From a virus, in IMG/VR virus record IMGVR_UViG_3300041411_000085, positions 23,004 through 87,003 of that record: DNA of 64,000 bases; one strand, given 5' to 3'. The notes below the pieces were generated by a model, which saw only the letters and a program-made list of their open reading frames with translations, was not told where the DNA came from and searched no databases. Positions 46,037-54,374 of this stretch are shown in pieces. The position numbers and the translations under genes are program-made. How positions within the stretch are numbered: position 1 is the first letter of the stretch; each line of letters begins with the position of its first letter.

Positions 46037-46307
46037 TCTTATACAACTCCACTTGATCAGCCTTATTCTTACGAAGCTTATTCATCTGCTTTTCCCACTT
46101 ACCGATACAACCAACGTTAGTGTTCTGAGCAATAGCTAGATCAATAAGACTCTCACCAGCAGGAGTTGGTTTACAGGGACTTACTAGGAGATTGTCCGGT
46201 GGAAAGACATTGGCCACTGTCGGGGTAGACACTACACCAGCCGTTGCGAAGCAGCCCTGTAACATTAGGACTAAGAAGCCCATCATCAGGCAAGAAATTA
46301 CTTTCAT
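46026..46307 (-). CDS. Outer-membrane lipoprotein, probable o-spanin (Rz1-like)
   Basis: 93 aa from ATG 46307. Signal peptide with lipobox LMLQGC (lipidated Cys19). Proline-rich start VFPPDNLLVSPCKPTPAG and DLAIAQ...CIGKWEKQM are typical of phage Rz1-like proteins. Its first 137 bases lie inside the gene at 46171-46650 in another frame, the classic overlapping spanin arrangement. Confidence 0.8.
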   Translation of the reverse strand: MKVISCLMMGFLVLMLQGCFATAGVVSTPTVANVFPPDNLLVSPCKPTPAGESLIDLAIAQNTNVGCIGKWEKQMNKLRKNKADQVELYKNVK

Positions 46308-46650
46308 CTTTAATAGTCTCGTTTTGTTTAGGTGCCACAACAGTGACAGCTTTACTTGGTGTTTTCTTCACTGTAGCCAATTCTTTAAGTTGACTATTTA
46401 CAGGAGAAATACCTTCATCAATCTTATTCTTCTCAGCTACAAGCTCAGCACCAGAAGAAGCATCAATCTTACAGCTCAATCCCTTTAAGTTAAGGGACTT
46501 TTGCATACCAGAATTGACGTTAATAGCTACCACTAGTGCTTGCTCAGCTATCACCTTATCGTCGTGTAGAGATAGAGAAAGCCAGCCTAAACCAATAGTG
46601 CTTGCAGACAGTCCAAGGATAATGTAGAACATCCAGCTATTGAACATCAT
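46171..46650 (-). CDS. Probable inner-membrane spanin (Rz-like)
   Basis: 159 aa. N-terminal signal anchor (FYIILGLSASTIGLGWLSLS, about 8-27), periplasmic helical region with a Cys, and a low-complexity C-terminus. Overlaps the o-spanin gene, which supports the pair assignment; together they would fuse inner and outer membranes at lysis. GAGG 6 bases upstream; 14-base overlap with the holin-like gene. Confidence 0.68.
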   Translation of the reverse strand: MMFNSWMFYIILGLSASTIGLGWLSLSLHDDKVIAEQALVVAINVNSGMQKSLNLKGLSCKIDASSGAELVAEKNKIDEGISPVNSQLKELATVKKTPSKAVTVVAPKQNETIKDESNFLPDDGLLSPNVTGLLRNGWCSVYPDSGQCLSTGQSPSKSL

Positions 46651-46885
46651 CTTCTTCCTCTTTCTGTGAGGTTTGCTTTATGAACTTACCGAAGCTACCT
46701 AGAGCTGCTACAAACCCCATTGCTAGAATAATGTATGTGGGGCTCAATGAAACAAGTCCCATACCAAAAGCCAGACTAAGGCCATATGCAACACTAATAA
46801 GCACAGTGCCGACTAAGGACAGGAAGGAGTAAGACTTCAAATGAGCAAGGGGATTATCAATTAACTTTGGTTTTGTTAGCTTCAT
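46637..46885 (-). CDS. Holin-like membrane protein, 82 aa
   Basis: ATG 46885 with GGAGG upstream is preferred over 46918. Two spans (about 18-37, FLSLVGTVLISVAYGLSLAF, and 44-60) between a basic N-terminus and an acidic tail EEEDDVQ. Position between endolysin and spanin genes fits a holin of the two-span type; function is inferred from context. Confidence 0.72.
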   Translation of the reverse strand: MKLTKPKLIDNPLAHLKSYSFLSLVGTVLISVAYGLSLAFGMGLVSLSPTYIILAMGFVAALGSFGKFIKQTSQKEEEDDVQ

Positions 46886-47396
46886 TAACAACCTCCTGAA
46901 CATCCAAAGGAATTTCATTCATGCAAAACTGATACTCTTTTGTACGTCTAGTTACAAGCCCGTTCAATTTCTTTCCTTTCGCATAAATCCAGCGTGTCAG
47001 CTCTAGACAAGCTCCACCATAATTCCCGGCATTCAACCTCTTAAGCATAGTGCTAGATGAGAAGTTACCAATCCCAACATTATAAACAAATGAAAGCATT
47101 GCAGCGTGTTGGTAATCAGACTTAAAAGGAACTTTCACAACAGACATAAGTTGCTTGTCGTGTTTGATAAGATCATCAGCAAACACTTTATCACATTGGT
47201 CAACTGTAAAGGTTTGTTCAAGCTTAAGTTCTGGTCCTGTATGCCCTCGACATGAAGTTACGATGTGTACAGGGTCTAGGTAAGTCTTAGTAACCAAGCC
47301 CTCAGAAGGGCTTATTAGGAAAGCCCCACTAAGTGCGAGTGCAGAACCAAGACCAACCCCAAGAAGCTTTTTATACAAATTAGAGTTGGTACTCAT
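46857..47396 (-). CDS. SAR endolysin, lysozyme family (GH24)
   Basis: 179 aa from ATG 47396. N-terminal weakly hydrophobic SAR segment (LLGVGLGSALALSGAFLIS, 11-29), then the catalytic triad pattern E-8-D-5-T: Glu32, Asp41, Thr47 in SEGLVTKTYLDPVHIVT. GHTG follows. The C-terminal core AMLSFVYNVGIGNFSSST is typical of T4-lysozyme relatives. The SAR anchor lets it cross by the host Sec route and be released when the membrane depolarises. Confidence 0.88.
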   Translation of the reverse strand: MSTNSNLYKKLLGVGLGSALALSGAFLISPSEGLVTKTYLDPVHIVTSCRGHTGPELKLEQTFTVDQCDKVFADDLIKHDKQLMSVVKVPFKSDYQHAAMLSFVYNVGIGNFSSSTMLKRLNAGNYGGACLELTRWIYAKGKKLNGLVTRRTKEYQFCMNEIPLDVQEVVNEANKTKVN

Positions 47397-47406
47397 GTAA
47401 TATCCT

Positions 47407-47892
47407 TTAAACAGTTTCAGGTGGGATTGGCCACTCTGGGTTGGCAACACTCACATCAATATCACGAAGTGCCCGGTAATAGTCCTGCCACTGTTTAGCC
47501 ACAATACTTTCTTGATCTGTAGCCTCCCCAAGTTGAAGTGAAAGCAATACAGGTGTCATCGACAAAGACGCCGCTGACATGAGCTGGTCCCGTTGTACCT
47601 TATTGATTGCTTCAAAGTCCTGACTTGGGTCATATGGAGCAGTGAAAACGCCGTCAGCATAAGTCCAACGCTGATCAGGTTGTGGAACTACATCAGTGAT
47701 ATCCACCATGTTCAAAACAAAGTCAGGGTGGAAACGTTCCTCGATTGGGATTTCCAATCCAACCCTTGCAACTAACATTCCCCACAGCTCAGGTCCAAAT
47801 TGCTCCTCAAGGGCTGGGTCTGGAACGTCGTAAGTCCTCGGGGGAACTATCTCCTGAACTTCACCGTTGATTACAAAAGCGTAAGTCTTCAT
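47407..47892 (-). CDS. Tail fibre assembly protein
   Basis: 161 aa. N-terminus MKTYAFVINGEVQEIVPPRT and the ending DYYRALRDIDVSVANPEWPI match the tail-fibre-assembly (TAP/gp38-like) family. It follows the fibre gene by one base, as usual for its chaperone role. Confidence 0.82.
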   Translation of the reverse strand: MKTYAFVINGEVQEIVPPRTYDVPDPALEEQFGPELWGMLVARVGLEIPIEERFHPDFVLNMVDITDVVPQPDQRWTYADGVFTAPYDPSQDFEAINKVQRDQLMSAASLSMTPVLLSLQLGEATDQESIVAKQWQDYYRALRDIDVSVANPEWPIPPETV

Positions 47893-48933
47893 TTATGCAT
47901 ACTCTCTGATGATTAAAACACCAGCAGCACCGGCTGCTCCCGATACTGCTGCCTGACTCGGGCCTGCTGCCGAACCGCCAGCGCCGCCGCCAGCAGATTG
48001 GCCAGTAACACCAATAGCAGCACCACCACCCGCTAACGCTGGACCGCCGCCCGGTCCAAAATAAGATCCGCCGCCCTGACCGCCTATGAATGCGGTTAAG
48101 GATATTCCATAAAAACCGTATCCACCAATTGAAGATGTAACGTTTGCCCCCGAGACTGTTTTGGTTGGCTGTGCACCGCCAAAAACAGTGTTACCAGTTT
48201 GGGCGGTCGAGCCGGGCGACCCAGTGCCTCCGTTTACAGAAAGGAGTACTCCAAGATTTGTTGCTCCTCCTGTACCACCATTGCCACCGGGAGCAACACC
48301 CGCTACGCCCCCAGCGCCAATAGCCACAGATGCAGCCACTACGGGTGCTGCATACTCACCCATACCATAGGAACCACCGCAACCGCCACCTGTTACAGAA
48401 AAGTTAGATGCTCCCGTGGCGGTTGTAGCGCCTGAACCACCACCACCGCCACATGCCTCTGCGATTAATTTGGATGTGTTAGATAGTGTAGAAAAGGCAC
48501 TAGCACCTGTTGTGGTGAAGGCACCACCGTTCACAGAAACATTCTGGACTCCGGCGATCAAGGTGTAGACGCTAGTGCGTAACAATCTCCCAGTGATTGG
48601 AAACGCAAGCTTCCAGTATGTTGTTGCTGTAGTGGGGTCTTGATTCAAACTGTCTTGAAGGGCTACATAAACATTACCGTCACTGCCTTGAACATACGAA
48701 CGTACACCAGAAGTTGTAAAATAATAGTTAGACGCGGCATCCCACTCACTAATACCTTTCTGGAACAAATGGAGGATTGCATTATCTTGACGATTCTGTG
48801 ACCAATTCTCCCACTGGAAGGGTGGAACTTCTGCTGTCCACCCTGTTTGAATCTTTACATTACTCGGGGCGACGATGGAGCCCCCCGAAGACCACTGGTA
48901 GGAGAAGTCTGGTTTTACTACTTCATTTGCCAT
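47893..48933 (-). CDS. Tail fibre / receptor-binding protein with Gly-rich C-terminus
   Basis: 346 aa. N-terminal virion-attachment-like part, then about 170-345 is extremely glycine-rich (CGGGGGSGATTATG, GGQGGGSYFGPGGG), ending in VLIIREYA as in Gly-rich phage adhesins. These sandwiches of polyglycine-II helices carry variable receptor loops. Placed between baseplate genes and the fibre chaperone. Confidence 0.82.
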   Translation of the reverse strand: MANEVVKPDFSYQWSSGGSIVAPSNVKIQTGWTAEVPPFQWENWSQNRQDNAILHLFQKGISEWDAASNYYFTTSGVRSYVQGSDGNVYVALQDSLNQDPTTATTYWKLAFPITGRLLRTSVYTLIAGVQNVSVNGGAFTTTGASAFSTLSNTSKLIAEACGGGGGSGATTATGASNFSVTGGGCGGSYGMGEYAAPVVAASVAIGAGGVAGVAPGGNGGTGGATNLGVLLSVNGGTGSPGSTAQTGNTVFGGAQPTKTVSGANVTSSIGGYGFYGISLTAFIGGQGGGSYFGPGGGPALAGGGAAIGVTGQSAGGGAGGSAAGPSQAAVSGAAGAAGVLIIREYA

Positions 48934-48946
48934 TTAATAATTTCCT

Positions 48947-49711
48947 TTAAAGAAGCTGACCATATTGTCCGCCCAACGATAAATCACTTAAATCTCCGTA
49001 GCCTCTGGCGTTAGGAGCACCTTGAAAACCAAAGGGGTTCTCAGCTATAAATTCACCAAAGTTAACTCTCACACCAATTGGCTTTGGGACAAACCTTGAA
49101 GGATATCCTGAAGAGTATGATGTATAGTTCAACAAAACCTTCTCAAATGAAGTTAATTGCCTTCCCATCATTAAAGTGAACTCAGCATTTCCTTCAGCAA
49201 CCACTAAGTTAATATCAATACCAAATACAAACTGCATGAACTCTATAAATTGGTTTGGAGTGGCGTTAGTATTATTCTTAATAATCTTAGCTTTGATGAA
49301 CAATCGATATTGTTCATCTGTAAGAAGGGTATTGCCAGCTAGAGGATTGTTGATATCGTAATAAGGTCCACCAAGAGATGGGTTGTCCAAATCACCATAA
49401 GACTGTGCGTCTGGATAACCTTGGAAGGCAAAGAACACAAGGAGTGCTGTATCAATAAGCTCTCTAGGTTGACCTACAATATCTCCGATGATGTCTAGTT
49501 GAGCCCCCGTAGCAGTGTCGATAGATCGCTCTTGCATCAGTTGACGGAAGACTTCTTGAAGCTCTATCTTCCCGCCGAGTAGGAGTTGGAGATATTTGTC
49601 GAATATAATCCCACCAGATTGTCCATCTTCATCTAAGCGAAATTGTTCAGTCACTCGTGATCTGGCAATAGAGAGGTAGTCTTCAATATTGAAAATGTTT
49701 AATTCAGACAT
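48947..49711 (-). CDS. Baseplate protein, DUF2612 family
   Basis: 254 aa. QLDIIGDIVGQPRELID (about 78-94), FAFQGYPDAQSYGDL and the ATPNQFIEFMQFVFG region are characteristic of DUF2612, the tail protein I / gp48-like wedge of contractile tails. It links baseplate and fibre, consistent with its position. Confidence 0.85.
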   Translation of the reverse strand: MSELNIFNIEDYLSIARSRVTEQFRLDEDGQSGGIIFDKYLQLLLGGKIELQEVFRQLMQERSIDTATGAQLDIIGDIVGQPRELIDTALLVFFAFQGYPDAQSYGDLDNPSLGGPYYDINNPLAGNTLLTDEQYRLFIKAKIIKNNTNATPNQFIEFMQFVFGIDINLVVAEGNAEFTLMMGRQLTSFEKVLLNYTSYSSGYPSRFVPKPIGVRVNFGEFIAENPFGFQGAPNARGYGDLSDLSLGGQYGQLL

Positions 49712-49720
49712 GCTCCCTCC

Positions 49721-51160
49721 TTATGTGATCACGATGTTGACGCTTGATATGGACGCAATCTGATCAAAGCTCACTGGTACATTAACTACACCAGCAGGAC
49801 TCGGTGAGGTGCCAACAGTCAGTGTGTTAACTTGGTGACCCGGTACAGCATTCACTGGAGTATACAAACGGCTGTAAACAACATCATCACCAGTACCAAG
49901 ATTATCGGCAAAGTATTGGATGATATTACTTTTGATTAAATCATTTCCGTTAGCTGGGAAATTAACGTCTGTAGTGATGTCCATGCTGATATATATGACA
50001 AGAGCATTAGGTCGTGAAAAACTTACGTTATGAGCAAAACCTTGTACATCGTTGATACTTACAGTGGTGTTACCATAACTCAAAATACCAATTGGCTTGT
50101 TATCCCAAATAGCATTAGCAATATCTGTAGACAACCCACCAGAAACAATAGGAAGAAAGCTGTGTGCAGGAACGCCATTACCGTCTACAACAGATGTGTC
50201 ATTCTCGTAGATAGTCACTTCACTGACATTATCCAAATTGATAAGGGCAGAGTAAATAGCATCTAGTGTGTTAGTTGCACGATCAAACTTACCATTACGA
50301 AAGCGTAGTCTGAGTTGCTCATCGGTTTCACGATCTTCGCCGGGAGTTGCAGCAACGGGGTTGACAGCACTGTCCCAACCAAGCATTGGTGTGAGGATTG
50401 TATCAATAGTGTTTGCAGGTTGTTCAATGATGCCAGATTCTACAGCAACCACCTCACCAACAGTACGTACTTTATTAATACCAAGATTAACAGACGTGGT
50501 GAAGTTTACTGTCTGGAAGATATCGTTGCGATCAATTACTAAAGTGGTGCCGACTACAGAGGAAGTCAGTGTAGGATGAGCACCAGCAATAACACCTTGC
50601 AATCCAGCCAAGATTTCAGCAACAGTAGCACTAGCATCAGACGTATACGTTATGGTGTTAGAGGTTGTTGTATTGGCATAAGTGATGGTGTAAGCTGTGC
50701 TATCCTGTAGGGTGACTACTGATACGGTGATACCACTAGCGTTGCTCGGGGATAGAGAAATAGCGCCAACTGTAGTGAATTGCTCGCCAGTTGTAGAGCT
50801 ACTTACAGTTTGTCCAACAGGGATTAGCGTGTTAGTGTCGCCAGCAACTAGGATAGAGGATGTGGTGAAGGTTTGTTCTTTGCGGGTAATGCCCGCATAT
50901 GCCACAAGGTTGTCAAGAGCAATGCCAGTTGCAGAGTTTGGGTCAAAGGCTGCATAGACTTCTTGGGCAGCTTCCCATAGGTCAGCTTCAGAGGGAGCTG
51001 CTAGGGAGATAAGGCGACCTAGTGCAGAAGAGTCTGATACATCGACTGTATCGGAAGGTTGAACAAGGTCTTGGAACAACTGCACAGCTAAGGCACGATC
51101 ATCGGCCAGAATATCGGCTAAACGTTTAATGATGAATCCCGCGTCTGTTACGCCTGCCAT
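49721..51160 (-). CDS. Baseplate J-like protein
   Basis: 479 aa. N-terminal helical part, ALDNLVAYAGITRK (81-94) and C-terminal DDVVYSRLYTPVNAVPGHQV match the baseplate J (wedge gp6-like) family. Residues about 145-230 form an insertion (LQDSTAYTITY, SATVAEILAGLQGVIAG) similar to one in the tail sheath. Confidence 0.88.
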   Translation of the reverse strand: MAGVTDAGFIIKRLADILADDRALAVQLFQDLVQPSDTVDVSDSSALGRLISLAAPSEADLWEAAQEVYAAFDPNSATGIALDNLVAYAGITRKEQTFTTSSILVAGDTNTLIPVGQTVSSSTTGEQFTTVGAISLSPSNASGITVSVVTLQDSTAYTITYANTTTSNTITYTSDASATVAEILAGLQGVIAGAHPTLTSSVVGTTLVIDRNDIFQTVNFTTSVNLGINKVRTVGEVVAVESGIIEQPANTIDTILTPMLGWDSAVNPVAATPGEDRETDEQLRLRFRNGKFDRATNTLDAIYSALINLDNVSEVTIYENDTSVVDGNGVPAHSFLPIVSGGLSTDIANAIWDNKPIGILSYGNTTVSINDVQGFAHNVSFSRPNALVIYISMDITTDVNFPANGNDLIKSNIIQYFADNLGTGDDVVYSRLYTPVNAVPGHQVNTLTVGTSPSPAGVVNVPVSFDQIASISSVNIVIT

Positions 51161-51173
51161 AAATTAGAGTCCT

Positions 51174-51548
51174 TTAGTTCAGGGGGTTAATTACAATTGG
51201 GGCTGAAACTTCCCCTGTTACTACTCTAACTTTGAATGTTAGGGAATATTGGCGGTTCACAAATGTAGAATCAAAACTTATAATTTCTTTTACGCCATCT
51301 TCAGCAAGAATCTGTTGTTGAAATATGAGGTCGGCAGCAGCCTTGGAAGTTTGCTTGATACCTAACAACCGTTGCCAATAAGGGACGCCGTAGACAGTGT
51401 TAATAAACCACTCCCCGTAAAAAGTTAGGAGTCTGATCTTTAATCTTTGCCCAACAGTTTCGGTAAGGGGTTGAGTTGTATCCGCTGCAACTAATGGCCC
51501 ATTGTGCCAAATGATATCCCAAGATGTGGGATCAAGTTTGAAGTCCAA
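51174..51548 (-). CDS. Baseplate wedge protein, gp25/Mu gp46-like
   Basis: 124 aa from TTG 51548, with AAGGAG 6 bases upstream; the frame continues upstream but lies in the spike gene. WDIIWHNGPLVAADTTQPLT, QRLKIRLLTFYGEWF and LLGIKQ give the lysozyme-like (non-enzymatic) gp25 pattern. Position between spike and baseplate J is conserved in contractile tails. Confidence 0.75.
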   Translation of the reverse strand: MDFKLDPTSWDIIWHNGPLVAADTTQPLTETVGQRLKIRLLTFYGEWFINTVYGVPYWQRLLGIKQTSKAAADLIFQQQILAEDGVKEIISFDSTFVNRQYSLTFKVRVVTGEVSAPIVINPLN

Positions 51549-51558
51549 AAGTATCTCC

Positions 51559-52344
51559 TTATGCTGTAGGAGTACCAGAAGTACCGCCACCAACTGTAAC
51601 GCCAATGTGTTTGTGGGTAGAGAAAGGAATTCCGTTAAAGGTTGCAACTCCAGTGATTGTATAATTACCAATCTGCACTAGATTTCCTTGTAGATTGATA
51701 TTCCCAATCCACGTTGTAACGTCTGCATCAACTATCATGCTTGGAGTATTCAAATTAATGCTGGTTGCAGCATTAATAGTAACGTCAGAGCCTTCAATAA
51801 CAATTGGCATGTTACTTGTTGTAATCCCAATACTACCATCAACTTTAATTCTAACTTCAGCCTCAACGCCACCTAAGTTACCAAAGATTACAGTGTCCTT
51901 TGGGTCATGCGTAAGCACATGTTTTGCTGGGTTATTGACTGCAACACCGGGGGGCTGAATACCCGGAAGAAAGATGGCGTCACTTTTATCCATCTTGGCG
52001 AAGTTCATTGGGCTCGCTGGCCTGCCATTCCCAGCCTTCCAACCGTCCATATTCCTCATAGAGAACATTGCTGTACCAGTATCACCAACTTCAATTGGAA
52101 AAGTGAAGCCAGCTTTCTTGGACACTTGGAAAGATACAGGTACGCCGCCAATAGTTGGTCTTTCTGCTACTGTACCATCTTGTTGTTTTTGATTAATGGT
52201 TGGCTGGATATCTACCATTTGTCCATTAAGTCCATCACGAACAGCAACAACGATACAAGGGATGATGGTGTAGAGGTTATTAATCTGACTATCAAAAGCA
52301 CTTACCATTGTACTTTGAATAGCTGCTACAGCTTCTGAACTCAT
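51559..52344 (-). CDS. Baseplate spike protein, Gp138-like
   Basis: 261 aa. OB-fold N-terminus (IIPCIVVAVRDGLNGQMVDI), repeat beta-helix region (VTINAATSINLNTPSMIVDA), and a C-terminal apex with HKHIG, the HxH iron-binding tip of central spikes. It pierces the outer membrane during injection. Confidence 0.85.
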   Translation of the reverse strand: MSSEAVAAIQSTMVSAFDSQINNLYTIIPCIVVAVRDGLNGQMVDIQPTINQKQQDGTVAERPTIGGVPVSFQVSKKAGFTFPIEVGDTGTAMFSMRNMDGWKAGNGRPASPMNFAKMDKSDAIFLPGIQPPGVAVNNPAKHVLTHDPKDTVIFGNLGGVEAEVRIKVDGSIGITTSNMPIVIEGSDVTINAATSINLNTPSMIVDADVTTWIGNINLQGNLVQIGNYTITGVATFNGIPFSTHKHIGVTVGGGTSGTPTA

Positions 52345-53240
52345 GAACCACCACCTTTTTGAACAACCTTCTCTAGACTAGTTGCTTTGATATCCGTGTA
52401 CCAGCCCGGAGAACGCCAGCCACCATAATGTCTAAGTGACTCTACTTTAAACCAGCCGGTGATAAGAGTATCTTCTAGGCGGATAATGTCCCCAGCACGA
52501 ATATCAGAATTCAAAAGGATTTTCATCTGTATTCCGGGCTTCTTAACTTTATCTTTCTTCGAACGTTGGCGATCACCTGACACCCTGTAAGCACTTTCAA
52601 TAAGACCCGTATACTTGGAGATAACATAGGCCTGTTGAAAGTTCTCTGTGTTACCCCTATCATTGTCATGGATGTAGGCAACACCGTCATCTAACTGCCA
52701 GTTACAAGCATACTTCTCACAAATCTCATCCAACATCTCTTTAGGTGTTCCGCTAAGCGGATATCCATATATGAGGGGATTGTTTAAGTTGGTGCCGTTG
52801 AAAACCCCTCTGTCCGCTCCGATAGCGCGAATAAGCCTTTCGGCAGCTAGTCTTGGGGGTTGTCCTTCTGGAACAAATTCAGACAATACTTGATGGTTCA
52901 GCTCTGTATAACCTGTGCCTAAAGTAATCTGTGTAACTCGTTCAGTGCCTGATTTACGAGTGGTTACGTGGATAACCTGACCAGAGAACAAACGTTTTGG
53001 ACCACCTGTGTCTAAATAACCGGCTGAAAACACTGCTGCTGGATAATCCGCATCAAGAAGCCTAATGTGATCTTCTGATAGGTTATAAATTTCAATAGCG
53101 GCACTATTAGTTTTCTTTTTATTATCAGAACTCTTACTAATATCAAACGTAACTTGAAGGTCAGTAATTTCTAATGCCTCGCCAGAGTTATAGTCACCAA
53201 TGATTAGTCTATACTGGCGGTTTCTCTGGATAAGCTCCAT
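52341..53240 (-). CDS. Baseplate hub protein
   Basis: 299 aa. LIQRNRQYRLIIGDYNSGEA start, and PKEMLDEICEKYACNWQL are typical of the gp27/late-control-D-like hub that connects tube and spike. ATGA overlap with the spike gene. Confidence 0.8.
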   Translation of the reverse strand: MELIQRNRQYRLIIGDYNSGEALEITDLQVTFDISKSSDNKKKTNSAAIEIYNLSEDHIRLLDADYPAAVFSAGYLDTGGPKRLFSGQVIHVTTRKSGTERVTQITLGTGYTELNHQVLSEFVPEGQPPRLAAERLIRAIGADRGVFNGTNLNNPLIYGYPLSGTPKEMLDEICEKYACNWQLDDGVAYIHDNDRGNTENFQQAYVISKYTGLIESAYRVSGDRQRSKKDKVKKPGIQMKILLNSDIRAGDIIRLEDTLITGWFKVESLRHYGGWRSPGWYTDIKATSLEKVVQKGGGS

Positions 53241-53575
53241 TAGTCTTCCTCTGTATAGATATAGAAAAGGTTGTAATATTGATCAATAGAATCAGGATAA
53301 ACTTTATAAGGTTCACTGATAATATCTGCTTTCTCTTCCATCCAGATAAACCCCGTAAGGGGAAAGATTGCATAATCTAAGAATAGGGGATAATTAGGAA
53401 CTAAAGCTTCACCCAACACAATAGGGTTGTTATCTGCATCATAAAGATTGATGAAGTATAACTGAGCCCTTTCATTATAGATAAACTCAAAGATATATGA
53501 GTCACCTTGAAAGGCTATGGTGTAAGTGTAGTACACATCACTGAACAAAGGCATTGCTATGTATTTATCAGCCAT
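53240..53575 (-). CDS. Baseplate plug-like protein, Pam3 gp18-type
   Basis: 111 aa, beta-rich and aromatic (YYTYTIAFQGDSYIFEFIYN). Length, pattern and place between hub and LysM/Dit-type gene agree with the plug protein of cyanophage Pam3 and relatives. Family assignment recalled, not searched. Confidence 0.68.
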   Translation of the reverse strand: MADKYIAMPLFSDVYYTYTIAFQGDSYIFEFIYNERAQLYFINLYDADNNPIVLGEALVPNYPLFLDYAIFPLTGFIWMEEKADIISEPYKVYPDSIDQYYNLFYIYTEED

Positions 53576-54365
53576 TTTCCCTTGCCTGTCTTAGTGGGTC
53601 TGTGTCTTTGGGGGCATTACTTCCTGCGGCTGCTCCATCAACATTCTGAGGGGTGCTGTCTTGTTTACCTTTAGATGCTTTACTTGAAGCTTTCTTTTTA
53701 AGAGAGTCTTGTACGTCTTTTGGGATAGTAGTTTTCTTCAAGAAAGCAAAAGTAACTTGTTCGAATGTGATATCACAATACAAGCCATATCCAGTGTTTG
53801 GATCTTCCTTGAAAGTAATCTTTGTCATTACAAGATTGTTGATTACTTTACGCAAAAGTGTATTGTCATATTCAAACAAACGAACAAGTTGAATACTTGG
53901 ATCAAAGTTGCCAGTCTTATCGTTGAAGACAACACCAACAGTAAGATCAATCAGAGCTTGTCTAATTTGCTCAAGAAGATCAGCACGTCTACTATCAACT
54001 ACAACCTCTGGTGTACTGTCTGATAAGAACTGCCCAATGCTGTCGGGAATAAACTTCTTCAAAACACTTTGGTCTGTAGAGTTTACACTAACAGCATTAG
54101 GGGCTTGATTGCTATTGTATGGAGAGTTACCATCTAAGTCCTGAATAAGGTAAGTACCAGTAGAAATATCAACACCAGTAATTACTGCCCCAATTGTTAT
54201 GACAGGATTATTACGAACAAAGTGGTCCGTAATATTTCCTCCTTGGTCCACCGGGTGCTTCGTTACACTACCACCATAGTTTTGTGTGTAAGCTGTTACA
54301 GCCGATAAATAGATGAATCCACCATCTTGAACAGAGGAGTCGCCCCACTCGATTGCCAGCGACAT
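53568..54365 (-). CDS. Dit-like / distal tail baseplate protein
   Basis: 265 aa. N-terminus with SVTKHPVDQGGNITDHFVRN and VITIGAVITG is the hallmark of the Dit-like N-terminal domain. A Lys/Ala-rich disordered C-terminus (KKKASSKASKGKQD) follows. It lies directly after the tape measure gene. Confidence 0.75.
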   Translation of the reverse strand: MSLAIEWGDSSVQDGGFIYLSAVTAYTQNYGGSVTKHPVDQGGNITDHFVRNNPVITIGAVITGVDISTGTYLIQDLDGNSPYNSNQAPNAVSVNSTDQSVLKKFIPDSIGQFLSDSTPEVVVDSRRADLLEQIRQALIDLTVGVVFNDKTGNFDPSIQLVRLFEYDNTLLRKVINNLVMTKITFKEDPNTGYGLYCDITFEQVTFAFLKKTTIPKDVQDSLKKKASSKASKGKQDSTPQNVDGAAAGSNAPKDTDPLRQARENG

Positions 54366-54374
54366 AGGCGCTCC

